DNA from: Candidatus Accumulibacter cognatus
GTDB lineage: Bacteria > Pseudomonadota > Gammaproteobacteria > Burkholderiales > Rhodocyclaceae
Direction: 5' to 3'
Length of the DNA stretch: 64,000 bases
Assembly: GCA_013414765.1 (NCBI GenBank)
Contig: CP058708.1
Coordinates: 429,553-493,552, forward strand
Of the stretch, positions 39,347 through 48,212 are shown piece after piece (positions within the stretch are counted from its first letter, which is position 1; every line of letters starts with the position of its first letter). Below the pieces are notes generated by a model that made no database searches, was not told where the DNA came from, and saw only the letters and a program-made list of their open reading frames with translations. Position numbers and translations under genes: made by a program.

Positions 39347-40893
39347 GCACACCCGATGGACTGTTCAACCTGTTGGCCCTGGCCAGCCACCTGTTCTGGC
39401 TGGTGCCGCTGTTGCCGCTGCTGTCAGCCGCGTTGATCGCCATTCTTTTGCTCTTGCGCCGCGGCGCTGGCGATGCCGGCGAGCCGCTGACGGCCGCCAT
39501 CGCCGGCACGGCCGCGCTCGCTGCGCTGCTGCTCCTGCTGGTTTTCGATCTGCTGGCCATCGGCGGCACCCTGCCGGAACTTCTGGAGTCCGGCGAATGG
39601 CTGCGTATCGGCACAGTAGCGATTCGCCTGTCCTTCGTGGCCGACGCCTACAGCCTGCCGGCGGCGACGCTGGTTGCCCTGATCACCTGGATTGCATTAC
39701 GTTTTTCGGCCACCTATCTGCACCGGGAGGTCGCTTTCCCGCGCTTCTTTCTCGGCATGAGCCTGTTCCTTGCCGGCATCCTGCTGATCGTCCTGGCCGG
39801 CAATGCGGTGCTGACCTTCGTCGGCTGGGAACTCGCCGGTTTCAGTTCCTGGCTGCTCATCGCTTACGCTTGGGAACGACCGGTCGCGACCGGCAACGCC
39901 TTGTTCGTCTTCCTCTGCAACCGTATCGGCGATGCCGGTTTCATGCTCGGGATCGCCCTCGCCACATGGTCGGCGGGCAGCCTCGAGTGGGCCAGACTGA
40001 CCGGTGACAGCGGCCTGGCCCAAGTCACGGCGCGCCTGCTGGCGTTCGGTTTCGTTCTGGCGGCGCTGGTCAAATCGGCGCAATTGCCGTTTACGCCATG
40101 GATCGCGCGTGCGCTCGAAGGCCCGACGCCGTCTTCGGCAATCTTCTACGGTTCGCTGATGGTGCACGCCGGCGTCTATCTGCTCTGCCGCCTGCAAGGT
40201 CTGCTCGTACAGGTGCCCGACCTGCTGGCACTGCTGGCAGTCGTCGGTCTGGCGACCGCTGCGTACGGCGCGCTCTGCGCGCTGGTGCAGAGCGATGTCA
40301 AGTCGGCGCTGGTATTCTCGACCGTAACCCAGGTCGGTCTGATGGTCTGCTGCTGCGGTCTCGGACTGTTCTGGCTGGCCGCCTGCCACGCGGGCCTGCA
40401 TGCCGCCTGGCGCGCGTATCAGTTTCTGCTCGCGCCGGCGTACATGCATCTGGTAGGCCAGCCGGCGCCACCGGTGCCACCCTGGCTGGCCAGGCAACGA
40501 TGGGGGTACACCGCGGCGCTACAGCGTTTCTGGATCGAGCCTCTGGCCAACAGCCTGCTGACGCGTCCAACGCTGGCGCTCGGCAGGGACGTGCGGGCGC
40601 TCGACGAGCGTTTCATCGACCCGCTCGTCGGTGCGCCCCGCGACGATAAACGCTCTGACACCTGTGACGCGGCCGACGAACTGATCCGTGGTCATGGCTT
40701 GGCCGGTCACGCGTTGTTCAACTTCGCGAACCGCCTGCAGCGCCTGGAAAGCGCTCTGCTGCTCAGCGGCGAAGGAGCGATGGAGAAATCCCTGCGACGC
40801 GCCGCACACTACGCGGATGCCATCGAGTCGTTGCTCGAACAACCGCGCTATCTGATGTTGATGGTCATGGCAACTTTCGTGGTGATCCTGTGA
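39343..40893 (+). CDS. NuoL/DabB-like membrane subunit (second of four)
   Basis: A 516-residue polytopic protein. GWELAGFSSW holds Glu163, and LVKSAQLPFTPWI holds Lys244, the TM5 and TM7 charged residues of NuoL-type channels. After the last central helices the C-terminal part (from about 390) is hydrophilic and helical, ending in one hydrophobic helix, which resembles the lateral helix end of NuoL or DabB. The long RxxxLDERFIDPLVG segment is typical of NuoL C termini. It overlaps DabA by 4 bp (ATGA) and the next gene by 4 bp (GTGA). This is the most likely direct DabB equivalent, by position. Confidence 0.85.
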   Translation: MSTPDGLFNLLALASHLFWLVPLLPLLSAALIAILLLLRRGAGDAGEPLTAAIAGTAALAALLLLLVFDLLAIGGTLPELLESGEWLRIGTVAIRLSFVADAYSLPAATLVALITWIALRFSATYLHREVAFPRFFLGMSLFLAGILLIVLAGNAVLTFVGWELAGFSSWLLIAYAWERPVATGNALFVFLCNRIGDAGFMLGIALATWSAGSLEWARLTGDSGLAQVTARLLAFGFVLAALVKSAQLPFTPWIARALEGPTPSSAIFYGSLMVHAGVYLLCRLQGLLVQVPDLLALLAVVGLATAAYGALCALVQSDVKSALVFSTVTQVGLMVCCCGLGLFWLAACHAGLHAAWRAYQFLLAPAYMHLVGQPAPPVPPWLARQRWGYTAALQRFWIEPLANSLLTRPTLALGRDVRALDERFIDPLVGAPRDDKRSDTCDAADELIRGHGLAGHALFNFANRLQRLESALLLSGEGAMEKSLRRAAHYADAIESLLEQPRYLMLMVMATFVVIL

Positions 40894-42389
40894 GTGAAAT
40901 TCTCTGGGCCGCGCAGGCCGGCTACCCGCCGCTGGCGTCGCTCCAATGGTTGCCGCTGGCAGCGGCCCTGCTGCTGCTGATCATGCGCGAGGCCGACCTG
41001 GCGCTGGTCATCGGCCGTATCTTTACGGTCGCAGAACTGGTCGTAGCGATTGACCTGTACGCCCGCATTGACGTGTCGACCAGCGTCCTGCAGTTCGCCG
41101 AGCGCGTCGATGTGTTCGCTTACCACGCTGCGGTCGACGGGGTGAGTGTGCTGTTCATCCTGCTCACGGCGCTGCTCGGCGTACTGCTCTCTTTCTACGG
41201 CATGGCCCGCCAGCAGATCTCGCCGGTACAGCTCCTGAGCGTGCTGTTGCTGATCGAATCGTCGCAGATGACCATGCTCACGACGATGAACCTGTTGTGG
41301 TTTGCCGGCGCTTCGGCGGTACAACTGGCGCTGGTCGGCTACCTGCTCTGGCGCTGGGCTTCGGCCCGAGAGGAAAACCTGGCTCTGTCACGCTTCCTGC
41401 AGTATCAGCTCTTCGGCTGGTGCCTGTTCATGGCCGGCTCCATCGTCCTGGTCTGGAGCCACGCCGACGTCCTTGGCGGCTACTGGAGTTTCGATCTCTT
41501 CGAATTGCTGGAAACGCCACAGATCGGCAAATACCAGTCGGCGGCCTTCTATCTGCTGTTTTATGGCCTGGCGGTACGCACCCCGCTGTTCCCCCTGCAT
41601 GGCTGGCTCCCCAACTCGGCTGGCTACGGCCTGATCGCCGTGGGTCCGGTGCTGCTGCTCGGGGTCAAGGTCGGCATCTACGGCATGGCCCGCTTCCTGC
41701 TACCGCTGACCGCCGAAGCGGTGATGATATGGCAACCCTATGTCGTGGCTTTCGCCATGGTCGGTGTCTTCTTTGCCGCGAGCATGGCTTTCCGGCAGGC
41801 TAATCTGCGCCGGTTGATGGCCTTTGCGGTCGTCAGCCATACCAGTCTGATCGTGATTGGCCTGTTTACACTGCATCCGGCCGGCCTGCAGGGCGCGCTG
41901 CTGCTGGCCGTCAACTTCGGTCTGGCGATTACGGTGATGCTGTTGATGGTCGGTTACGTGTACCGCCGTACCGGCACCACACATCTCGATCGGCTCGGCG
42001 GTCTCTTCGATCGCGTTCCCTTCATCGCCCTTGCCTTCCTGATCGGCGGCCTGGCGCTGCTCGGCATGCCCGGAACGCCCGGGTTCGACGCCGTGCACCT
42101 GGTTCTGGAAGCATCGATCGAGACCTTTGGCGCCTTGCCGACCATCGCCACGGCACTCGGCAACGTCGCTGCCGCCGGTTTCCTGCTGTGGGCTTTCCAG
42201 CGCGCCTTTCTCGCGCCGCGACCCAGGGATTTGCCGGCAGCCCGCATCGCTCGCACCGGCAAGATGGAGTATTTCGTCGGCGGCGCCACCCTGCTGGTGC
42301 TGCTGGCAGCCGGTTTCTACCCCGAGCCCTGGCTGCAGTTGACCGACACGGCAACGCAGGCGCTGTCGGCCCATTTCCACCATGATTGA
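40890..42389 (+). CDS. NuoM/NuoN-like membrane subunit with degenerate proton path (third of four)
   Basis: A 499-residue polytopic protein with the antiporter-family fold (PLFPLHGWLP at 232-241 and VKVGIYGMARF at 259-269). The WEL motif that carries the essential TM5 Glu reads FAGASAV (138-144), so the Glu is gone. The TM7 Lys is Arg230 (LAVRTPLFPL). Lys260 of TM8 is retained. The subunit may be structural, or a channel with a changed mechanism. GTG start overlapping the previous stop; 8 bp overlap with the next gene. Confidence 0.85.
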   Translation: MSEILWAAQAGYPPLASLQWLPLAAALLLLIMREADLALVIGRIFTVAELVVAIDLYARIDVSTSVLQFAERVDVFAYHAAVDGVSVLFILLTALLGVLLSFYGMARQQISPVQLLSVLLLIESSQMTMLTTMNLLWFAGASAVQLALVGYLLWRWASAREENLALSRFLQYQLFGWCLFMAGSIVLVWSHADVLGGYWSFDLFELLETPQIGKYQSAAFYLLFYGLAVRTPLFPLHGWLPNSAGYGLIAVGPVLLLGVKVGIYGMARFLLPLTAEAVMIWQPYVVAFAMVGVFFAASMAFRQANLRRLMAFAVVSHTSLIVIGLFTLHPAGLQGALLLAVNFGLAITVMLLMVGYVYRRTGTTHLDRLGGLFDRVPFIALAFLIGGLALLGMPGTPGFDAVHLVLEASIETFGALPTIATALGNVAAAGFLLWAFQRAFLAPRPRDLPAARIARTGKMEYFVGGATLLVLLAAGFYPEPWLQLTDTATQALSAHFHHD

Positions 42390-43884
42390 ACTAGCGTCCT
42401 GGCCGCTGCTGAGTACGCTGCTGTCGATGCCGCTGCTTGGCGCGCTGTTGGCCTCGCTGTGGCCGCGCAAGGTTGGTGCGCAGTGGATTGCGCTCGGCAG
42501 CGCGGTGCTGACGCTGCTCTGCTCGCTGCTGATCGTCGCCGCCTTCGATACCCAGGACTCCGACTTCCAGTTGCTGGATTCGGTGAGCTGGATCCCGGGA
42601 GTCAACATCCACTATCTGGTCGGCGTCGATGGCCTCTCGCTGCTCTTTCTGCCGGCGACGGCGCTGCTCTTCTGCGGTGCGGTGGTCGCCGGCTGGCGGC
42701 GGCATGCGCCGGCTGCGGACGCCGCCCCCCCCGGCGTGTACTTCGCCCTGCTGCTGCTGCTCGAAGCCGCCACCCTCGGGGTCTTCTGCGCACTCGACAG
42801 CATCCTGTTCTTCTGCTTCTGGGAGTTCACGCTGCTGCCGCTGTACTTCCTGGTCAGCCTGTGGGGCCTGGGCGCCGGCCGCCAGGCGGCCGCCGTACGT
42901 TATTTTCTGGTCATGCTCGCGGGCGGCGTGCCGCTGCTGTTTGGCATCCTGGTGCTGGCTTTCGGGCATGCCGAACTGAGCGGCGTGCTGCACTTCGATC
43001 TGCCAACGCTGCTGGGGACAGCGCTGCCTGAGCGGACCCAGTATCTGGTGTTCCTGCTGCTGCTCGCCGGTTTTGGCGTCAAGGTGCCGCTGCTACCGCT
43101 ACATACCTGGCTACCCGCACTGGCGATGGGTGCGCCGGCGGCGGTGACGGCCGTGCTGGTCGGGCTCAAACTTGGCGCCTACGGGCTGATCCGCTTCGCC
43201 ATTCCGCTGGCACCGCTCGCGGCGCGCGAGCTGCACTGGCTGCTCGCCGGTTGCGGTACCGTGGCCATCCTCTACGGTAGCGTTGCGGCGCTGGCGCAGA
43301 GCAATCTGCGCGCCGTACTGGCGTACGCGAGCCTGTCGCATGTCGGGTTGGTCGTGCTGGGGCTGGCATCGTTCTCGGTTTCGGCGCTGCAGGGAGCGCT
43401 ACTGCAACTACTGAACTTCAGTGTCGCCGCCGGCGGCGGCTTCCTGGTCCTTGCTTTCCTGCAGCGCCGGAGCGACTCGACCGACATCAGCCAGCTCGGT
43501 GGCGTGATCCACCGCATGCCACTCCTGTCCGGTTTCTTCCTGCTCTTCGGACTGGCCGGCATCGGTCTGCCGGGGACCAGTGGCTTCCCCGGTGAACTGC
43601 TGATCATCGTCGAAACGCTGCACAGCCATACCGGCGCCGGCCTCGCCGCGCTGTTCGCCATGGTGCTCGCTGCCGCAGCCTTCCTGTCTCCGTTTCGGCA
43701 AGCCTTTCTCGGTCCCTTGCGCAATCCCGACCTCGCCACCGCCGATGACCTGCTGCCGCGCGAGCTGGTCTTGCTGCTCTTGCCAACCCTGTTGATTCTG
43801 GCGGTCGGTTTCTATCCGCTGCCGATCCTCGAACTGCTGCGACCGAGCGCCGAGGCCTGGGTGGCGGCGCTCGCCGGACTGTAG
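42382..43884 (+). CDS. NuoM-like membrane subunit (fourth of four)
   Basis: A 500-residue polytopic protein. The proton-path residues are present: Glu148 (FCFWEFTLLPLYFL), Lys234 (FGVKVPLLPLHTWLP) and Lys263 (LKLGAYGLIRF). It is the closest in this block to classical NuoM. It overlaps the previous gene by 8 bp (ATGATTGA) and closes the overlapping five-gene unit. It is followed by about 270 bp of intergenic sequence with a repeat copy before the DUF4332 gene. Confidence 0.88.
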   Translation: MIELASWPLLSTLLSMPLLGALLASLWPRKVGAQWIALGSAVLTLLCSLLIVAAFDTQDSDFQLLDSVSWIPGVNIHYLVGVDGLSLLFLPATALLFCGAVVAGWRRHAPAADAAPPGVYFALLLLLEAATLGVFCALDSILFFCFWEFTLLPLYFLVSLWGLGAGRQAAAVRYFLVMLAGGVPLLFGILVLAFGHAELSGVLHFDLPTLLGTALPERTQYLVFLLLLAGFGVKVPLLPLHTWLPALAMGAPAAVTAVLVGLKLGAYGLIRFAIPLAPLAARELHWLLAGCGTVAILYGSVAALAQSNLRAVLAYASLSHVGLVVLGLASFSVSALQGALLQLLNFSVAAGGGFLVLAFLQRRSDSTDISQLGGVIHRMPLLSGFFLLFGLAGIGLPGTSGFPGELLIIVETLHSHTGAGLAALFAMVLAAAAFLSPFRQAFLGPLRNPDLATADDLLPRELVLLLLPTLLILAVGFYPLPILELLRPSAEAWVAALAGL

Positions 43885-43963
43885 GCGGTTCGATCCGTCG
43901 CGCGTGCATTCGGCCAAAACTCAGCGGCAACTCAGAAATAGAGGCTTGCGTGTTCAAAGGGAG

Positions 43964-44066
43964 CATGACCGTTCCAGGCATTCCGATCATTTCCACCGTC
44001 GCCCCCTGCGAGAGGAGGGAGAGAAGATTCCTGAATCGCATTCGCGACTTCCATGTTTCAATATTA
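43964..44066 (-). repeat. three-hairpin intergenic repeat, copy E (inverted)
   Basis: Read on the minus strand it starts near TAATATTGAAACATGGAAG, then GTCGCGAATGCGATTC. A CT-rich/AG-rich central part follows (TCTCTCCCTCCTCTCGC), and it ends CCTGGAACGGTCATG. It is clearly related to copy A but the distal hairpin has decayed. It lies between the fourth antiporter-like gene and the DUF4332 gene. Confidence 0.6.
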
Positions 44067-44157
44067 AAATTGTCTCTGCCGAAGACCTGCTTGACCTGGA
44101 AATTCAGGCAACATGCAAGCTTCGCTTCAGCCCACCACACCAGAGGAGAAAACCGAA

Positions 44158-44565
44158 ATGACCGTCTCAGTAAAGGACTTGCAGGGAAGCACCCCTGAGC
44201 TGATCGAAAAGCTCAAGGCAAATGGAATCATCAATAATGAACAGCTTCTCGCGGCAGCCGCTGCGCCGGCACAGAGAAAAGTCCTCGCCAGCGCCTGCGG
44301 TTGTGATGCCCGTGTCATCCTTGAGCTCGCCAACCGGGCCGATCTGGCCCGCATCAAGGGCGTCTCCGGAGTCTATTCGGACCTGCTCGAGAAAGCCGGC
44401 GTCGATACGGTCAAGGAACTGGCAACCCGCCGCGCCGACAATCTGCATGCGAAGATTGTGGAGACCAACGCCAGCCATCAGATCACCAAGCAAGCACCTT
44501 CCCTGGCCATGGTTGAGTCCTGGGTGCAGCAGGCGAAGGAACTGCCCAAAACCCTGAGCTACTGA
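44158..44565 (+). CDS. DUF4332 domain protein (helix-hairpin-helix-like)
   Basis: A 135-residue soluble protein. Two helix-hairpin-helix-like repeats (about 10-60 and 62-110) with the pattern LANRADLARIKGVSGVYS and LLEKAGVDTVKELATR resemble DUF4332. The function of this family is not established. The ATG at 44158 is preceded by GAGGAGA. It lies downstream of the DAB-like block in the same direction, separated by a repeat. A link to that system is possible but rests on position only. Confidence 0.78.
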   Translation: MTVSVKDLQGSTPELIEKLKANGIINNEQLLAAAAAPAQRKVLASACGCDARVILELANRADLARIKGVSGVYSDLLEKAGVDTVKELATRRADNLHAKIVETNASHQITKQAPSLAMVESWVQQAKELPKTLSY

Positions 44566-44657
44566 AATAGCGGCTGTTGCGCCATTCGCTTTGCCCGTAG
44601 CGACGCCAGTCCGGCGCCACTACATGCCACGCGTGACGGAGGTGCGTCGAGAACCCC

Positions 44658-46040
44658 TCATGCGAGCTCGCGCAACCGCCCGACCGCTTCCTCGACGCGC
44701 CGCACGGCGATCACTTCGAGGCCGCCGATCGCCTGCCTCGACTGGTTGGCCTCGGGAATCAGCGCGCGCGTGAAGCCGAGCTTGGCGGCCTCCCGGAGGC
44801 GTTCCTGACCACGCGGCGCCGGGCGGATCTCGCCGGCCAGGCCCACTTCTCCAAACACCACGAGTTTGGCTGGCAAGGCGCGGTTTTGCAGCGACGAGAC
44901 GATCGCCAGCAGCACCGCGAGGTCGGCCGCGGGTTCGCCGATCCTGACGCCACCGACGGCATTGACGAAAACGTCCTGATCGAAGCAGACGATACCGGCG
45001 TGGCGGTGCAGGACCGCCAGCAGCATCGCCAGTCGCTGCGCGTCGAGCCCGACCGTCAGGCGGCGCGGGTTGCCGTGCGCCTGATCGACCAGAGCCTGGA
45101 TCTCGACCAGCAGCGGTCGCGTGCCTTCCTGGGTAACCAGCACGCAGGAGCCGGGAACATCGCTGCCGTGTGGCGACAGAAAGATCGCCGAAGGGTTGCT
45201 CACCCCCTTCAGTCCACGGTCGGTCATGGCAAAGACACCGATTTCGTTGACCGCCCCGTAGCGGTTCTTGACTGCCCGGATCAGGCGGAAGCTCGAGTGC
45301 GTATCCCCCTCGAAATAGAGGACGGTATCCACGATGTGTTCAAGGACGCGCGGCCCGGCCAGAGCGCCCTCTTTGGTGACGTGGCCGACCAGGATCACCG
45401 TGATGCCGGTCTGTTTGGCCAGGCGGGTGAGCTGGGCCGCGCATTCGCGCACCTGCGCCACCGACCCCGGCGCCGAACTGAGCTGCTCCGACCACAGTGT
45501 CTGGATCGAATCGATGACCGCCACCTGCGGCTGGGCGGACTGCAGCGTGGCGAGGATCTTCTCGAGATGGATTTCCGCCAGCAATTTCAGTTTGCCGGTG
45601 TCGAGCGCCAGCCGCCGCGCGCGCATCGCCACCTGCTGGCCTGACTCCTCGCCGCTGACATAGAGCACCGGCTGTATCGCCGACAAGGCCGCCAGCGCCT
45701 GCAACAACAGCGTGCTCTTGCCGATTCCCGGATCGCCGCCGATCAGCACGACGCCACCGCTGACTAGACCGCCCCCGAGAGCCCGATCGAACTCGCCGAT
45801 GCCGGTCGGCAGCCGCTCCTCTTCGCGCGTCTCGATCTCGGAAAGCGTCTGCAGTCCGGCCGTGCCGCCGAGCACGGCAAACCGTCGCTGGCTGCCTGCG
45901 GCCACCGGCACTTCGACCATCGTCTCGAGCAGCGTATTCCAGACCCCGCAAGCGGGGCACTGGCCTTGCCACTTGCCAGTGCTGGCGCCGCACTCGCTGC
46001 AGGTGAAAACGGTTTTTGGAGTGTTCCCCGGCCGCACCAT
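44658..46040 (-). CDS. radA: DNA repair protein RadA
   Basis: A 460-residue RecA-related helicase that promotes branch migration in recombination. An N-terminal four-Cys zinc finger (CSECGASTGKWQGQCPAC) is followed by a RecA core with Walker A GGDPGIGKST, the RadA-specific KNRYG motif (VKNRYGAVNEIG) and a C-terminal Lon-protease-like domain (about 290-455). It is the third gene of the unit lysR-alr-radA, only 2 bp after alr. Confidence 0.96.
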   Translation of the reverse strand: MVRPGNTPKTVFTCSECGASTGKWQGQCPACGVWNTLLETMVEVPVAAGSQRRFAVLGGTAGLQTLSEIETREEERLPTGIGEFDRALGGGLVSGGVVLIGGDPGIGKSTLLLQALAALSAIQPVLYVSGEESGQQVAMRARRLALDTGKLKLLAEIHLEKILATLQSAQPQVAVIDSIQTLWSEQLSSAPGSVAQVRECAAQLTRLAKQTGITVILVGHVTKEGALAGPRVLEHIVDTVLYFEGDTHSSFRLIRAVKNRYGAVNEIGVFAMTDRGLKGVSNPSAIFLSPHGSDVPGSCVLVTQEGTRPLLVEIQALVDQAHGNPRRLTVGLDAQRLAMLLAVLHRHAGIVCFDQDVFVNAVGGVRIGEPAADLAVLLAIVSSLQNRALPAKLVVFGEVGLAGEIRPAPRGQERLREAAKLGFTRALIPEANQSRQAIGGLEVIAVRRVEEAVGRLRELA

Positions 46041-46042
46041 GC

Positions 46043-47143
46043 TCAGATTTCGACGACCGGAACGCGCCGTGCCAGCGCACAGAAAAGCTCGTAGCTGATG
46101 GTCTGTGCAGCGGCCGCCACCGCGTCGGCCGGTAAACCCTGACCCCAGAGGACCACCGGGCTGCCAACGCCGGTTCCCGGCAAATCGGTCAGGTCGCAGG
46201 CGAGCATGTCCATCGACACTCGGCCGAGCGTCTGCGTCTGCTCACCGGCAACGAGAATCGGCGTGCCGCTGGGCGCATGGCGTGGATAACCGTCGGCATA
46301 ACCGCAGGCGACGACGCCGACGCGCGTCGGCCGCTGCGCGACAAAGGTGCCACCGTAACCGACGCGCTCGCCGACGCCGATTTCCTGCACCGCCAGAATG
46401 TTGCTGTGCAGCGTCATCACTGGCTTGAGGCCGAGGCTCTCGGCCTCCTGATCGGCGAACGGGCTGCCACCATAGAGCATGATTCCGGGCCGTACCCAAG
46501 CATACGCGGTCTGCGGGTAACGCAGGATGGCGGCCGAGTTGGCGACCGAGATTGGCAGGCTTGTGGCCTCCGGCCAATCGGCAAGCATGCGGGCAAAGCG
46601 TTCGAGCTGCCAGTTGATGCAGCACTCACCGCCGACCGCGTCGGCTTCGGCAAAGTGCGTCATCAAGGTCACTGGGGCAGGAGCCACTGCAGTAGCCAGC
46701 GCCGTCAGTTCGCGGCGAGCGGCCGGAATTTGTTCGCAGGAGAAACCGAGGCGATGCATGCCACTGTCGAGTTTGAGGTAGATCGGCAGGGGAACCTTCA
46801 GGGCGGCGTGGCGCAGCATCTGCAACTGTTCGAGACGATGAATGACCACGCTCAGCCCATACGTCGCACAGATTTCCAAATCGGCCGCAGCAAAGAAACC
46901 CTCGAGCAGGAGAATCGGCTGACGGATACCAGCCTCGCGCAGGATAATCGCTTCATCGAGGTCGAGCAGGGCGAAACCGTCGGCGACCTCGCCGAGCGCT
47001 GCCGCCGCACGCAGCAGGCCATGCCCGTAAGCATTGGCCTTGACCACTGCCCAGGCCCTGGCCGCACCGGCATGCCTTTTCGCCACCAGGTAATTGTGAC
47101 GCAGCGCCGCCAGATCGATGCGGGCTTCAATCGGGCGCGGCAT
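46043..47143 (-). CDS. alr: alanine racemase, biosynthetic
   Basis: PLP enzyme making D-alanine for peptidoglycan. The 366 residues have the Schiff-base Lys35 in VVKANAYGHG and the catalytic Tyr in RVGYGGTF. RVSMDML is a further family motif. The ATG at 47143 overlaps the stop of the upstream LysR gene by one base (TGATG), so it is translated by coupling; the frame is open upstream inside lysR without support. Confidence 0.95.
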   Translation of the reverse strand: MPRPIEARIDLAALRHNYLVAKRHAGAARAWAVVKANAYGHGLLRAAAALGEVADGFALLDLDEAIILREAGIRQPILLLEGFFAAADLEICATYGLSVVIHRLEQLQMLRHAALKVPLPIYLKLDSGMHRLGFSCEQIPAARRELTALATAVAPAPVTLMTHFAEADAVGGECCINWQLERFARMLADWPEATSLPISVANSAAILRYPQTAYAWVRPGIMLYGGSPFADQEAESLGLKPVMTLHSNILAVQEIGVGERVGYGGTFVAQRPTRVGVVACGYADGYPRHAPSGTPILVAGEQTQTLGRVSMDMLACDLTDLPGTGVGSPVVLWGQGLPADAVAAAAQTISYELFCALARRVPVVEI

Positions 47144-48045
47144 CAGGCAGACAGCTCGCGCAGCTTGTTCCTGGCGAAGTCGACGAAGGTGAGGACCACC
47201 CTGGAGCGGAAGCGCTCTTTCGGATAGACCAGCGACAAGGTACGCTTCAGTCGCGGTCGCAACGGTACGGCGACGAGCGTTCCGAGTTGCCGTTCCTTCT
47301 CGAAACTCGCCCGCGACACGATCGAATAGCCGAGACCGGTCGCCACCACACCCTTCAAGGATTCCGGGCTCGACAACTCCATCAGCATCCTGAGTTTCTC
47401 GGGATCGACTCCACAAGCCCGAAAATAGTCGTCTGTGACTTCACGGGTGCCCGAACCCGGTTCACGCGCGATGTAGTCGTACCCCAGCAGGCTGCGCGCA
47501 TCGACATCGTCACGCTTGGACAGGGGATGATGGGGCGTGCACACCACCTGCAGTTCATCGTCGCCACAGATTTCGCACTGCAGGCTGGCATGATTGGTAT
47601 TTGATTCGATCAGGCCGATGTCGAGAGTATGAGCGGCGATGGCGTTACTGATCGATTCCGAGTTAGCAACGGTCAGCCGGGCACGCACCTGCGGATAACG
47701 GACATTGAATTCGCCAAGGATCGGTGGCAACATGAACTCGGCAATCGTGGTGCTCGCCCCGACCAGTAGACTGCCGCTCATCTGCCCGGTCATCTCGGCG
47801 ACGCGAACGTCGAGTTCCTTGGTCAGCCCAAGGATGCGCTCCGCATAATCAAGCACCAGGTCCCCGGCCGGCGTAAGCGAGATCCGCCCGCCACCGCGCT
47901 CGAACAGACGGGTGTTGAAGTGTTCCTCAAGTTGCTTGATCTGAAAGGTCACGGCCGGTTGCGTCATGTACAACGTCTCGCCAGCCTTGGTAAAGGACAG
48001 ATGTCTGGCCACCGCTTGAAATACCTGTAATCGACGATCAGCCAC
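47143..48045 (-). CDS. LysR family transcriptional regulator
   Basis: A 300-residue regulator. The N-terminal winged helix (about 1-60, FTKAGETLYMTQPAVTFQIKQLEEHFNTRLFER split) is followed by a periplasmic-binding-like effector domain (90-295). Its general look is that of the CbbR/YeiE branch, but the effector cannot be read from the sequence. The start is GTG at 48045, preceded by AAAGGAGAG. It is the first gene of an overlapping unit with alr and radA, so it is probably co-transcribed with them. It diverges from lplT. Confidence 0.92.
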   Translation of the reverse strand: MADRRLQVFQAVARHLSFTKAGETLYMTQPAVTFQIKQLEEHFNTRLFERGGGRISLTPAGDLVLDYAERILGLTKELDVRVAEMTGQMSGSLLVGASTTIAEFMLPPILGEFNVRYPQVRARLTVANSESISNAIAAHTLDIGLIESNTNHASLQCEICGDDELQVVCTPHHPLSKRDDVDARSLLGYDYIAREPGSGTREVTDDYFRACGVDPEKLRMLMELSSPESLKGVVATGLGYSIVSRASFEKERQLGTLVAVPLRPRLKRTLSLVYPKERFRSRVVLTFVDFARNKLRELSA

Positions 48046-48212
48046 CAGCCATCTCTCCTTTTTCCTTTAAACCAGATTCAAACACAAAACAGCCCGGCGA
48101 GCCAGATCTGTGCCGGTCCAATGCACAGCACCCGGCCAGCGGTACAGCTAACAAGTTGGCGCCTTTCATGGTATAAGGCCAACACCCAACCCACAGGGCA
48201 TCATAATATCCA

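Noticed and set aside
34667-43884. Respiratory complex I operon
   Set aside because: NuoA-K and the peripheral NADH-binding subunits are absent, and a DUF2309 gene sits inside the unit.
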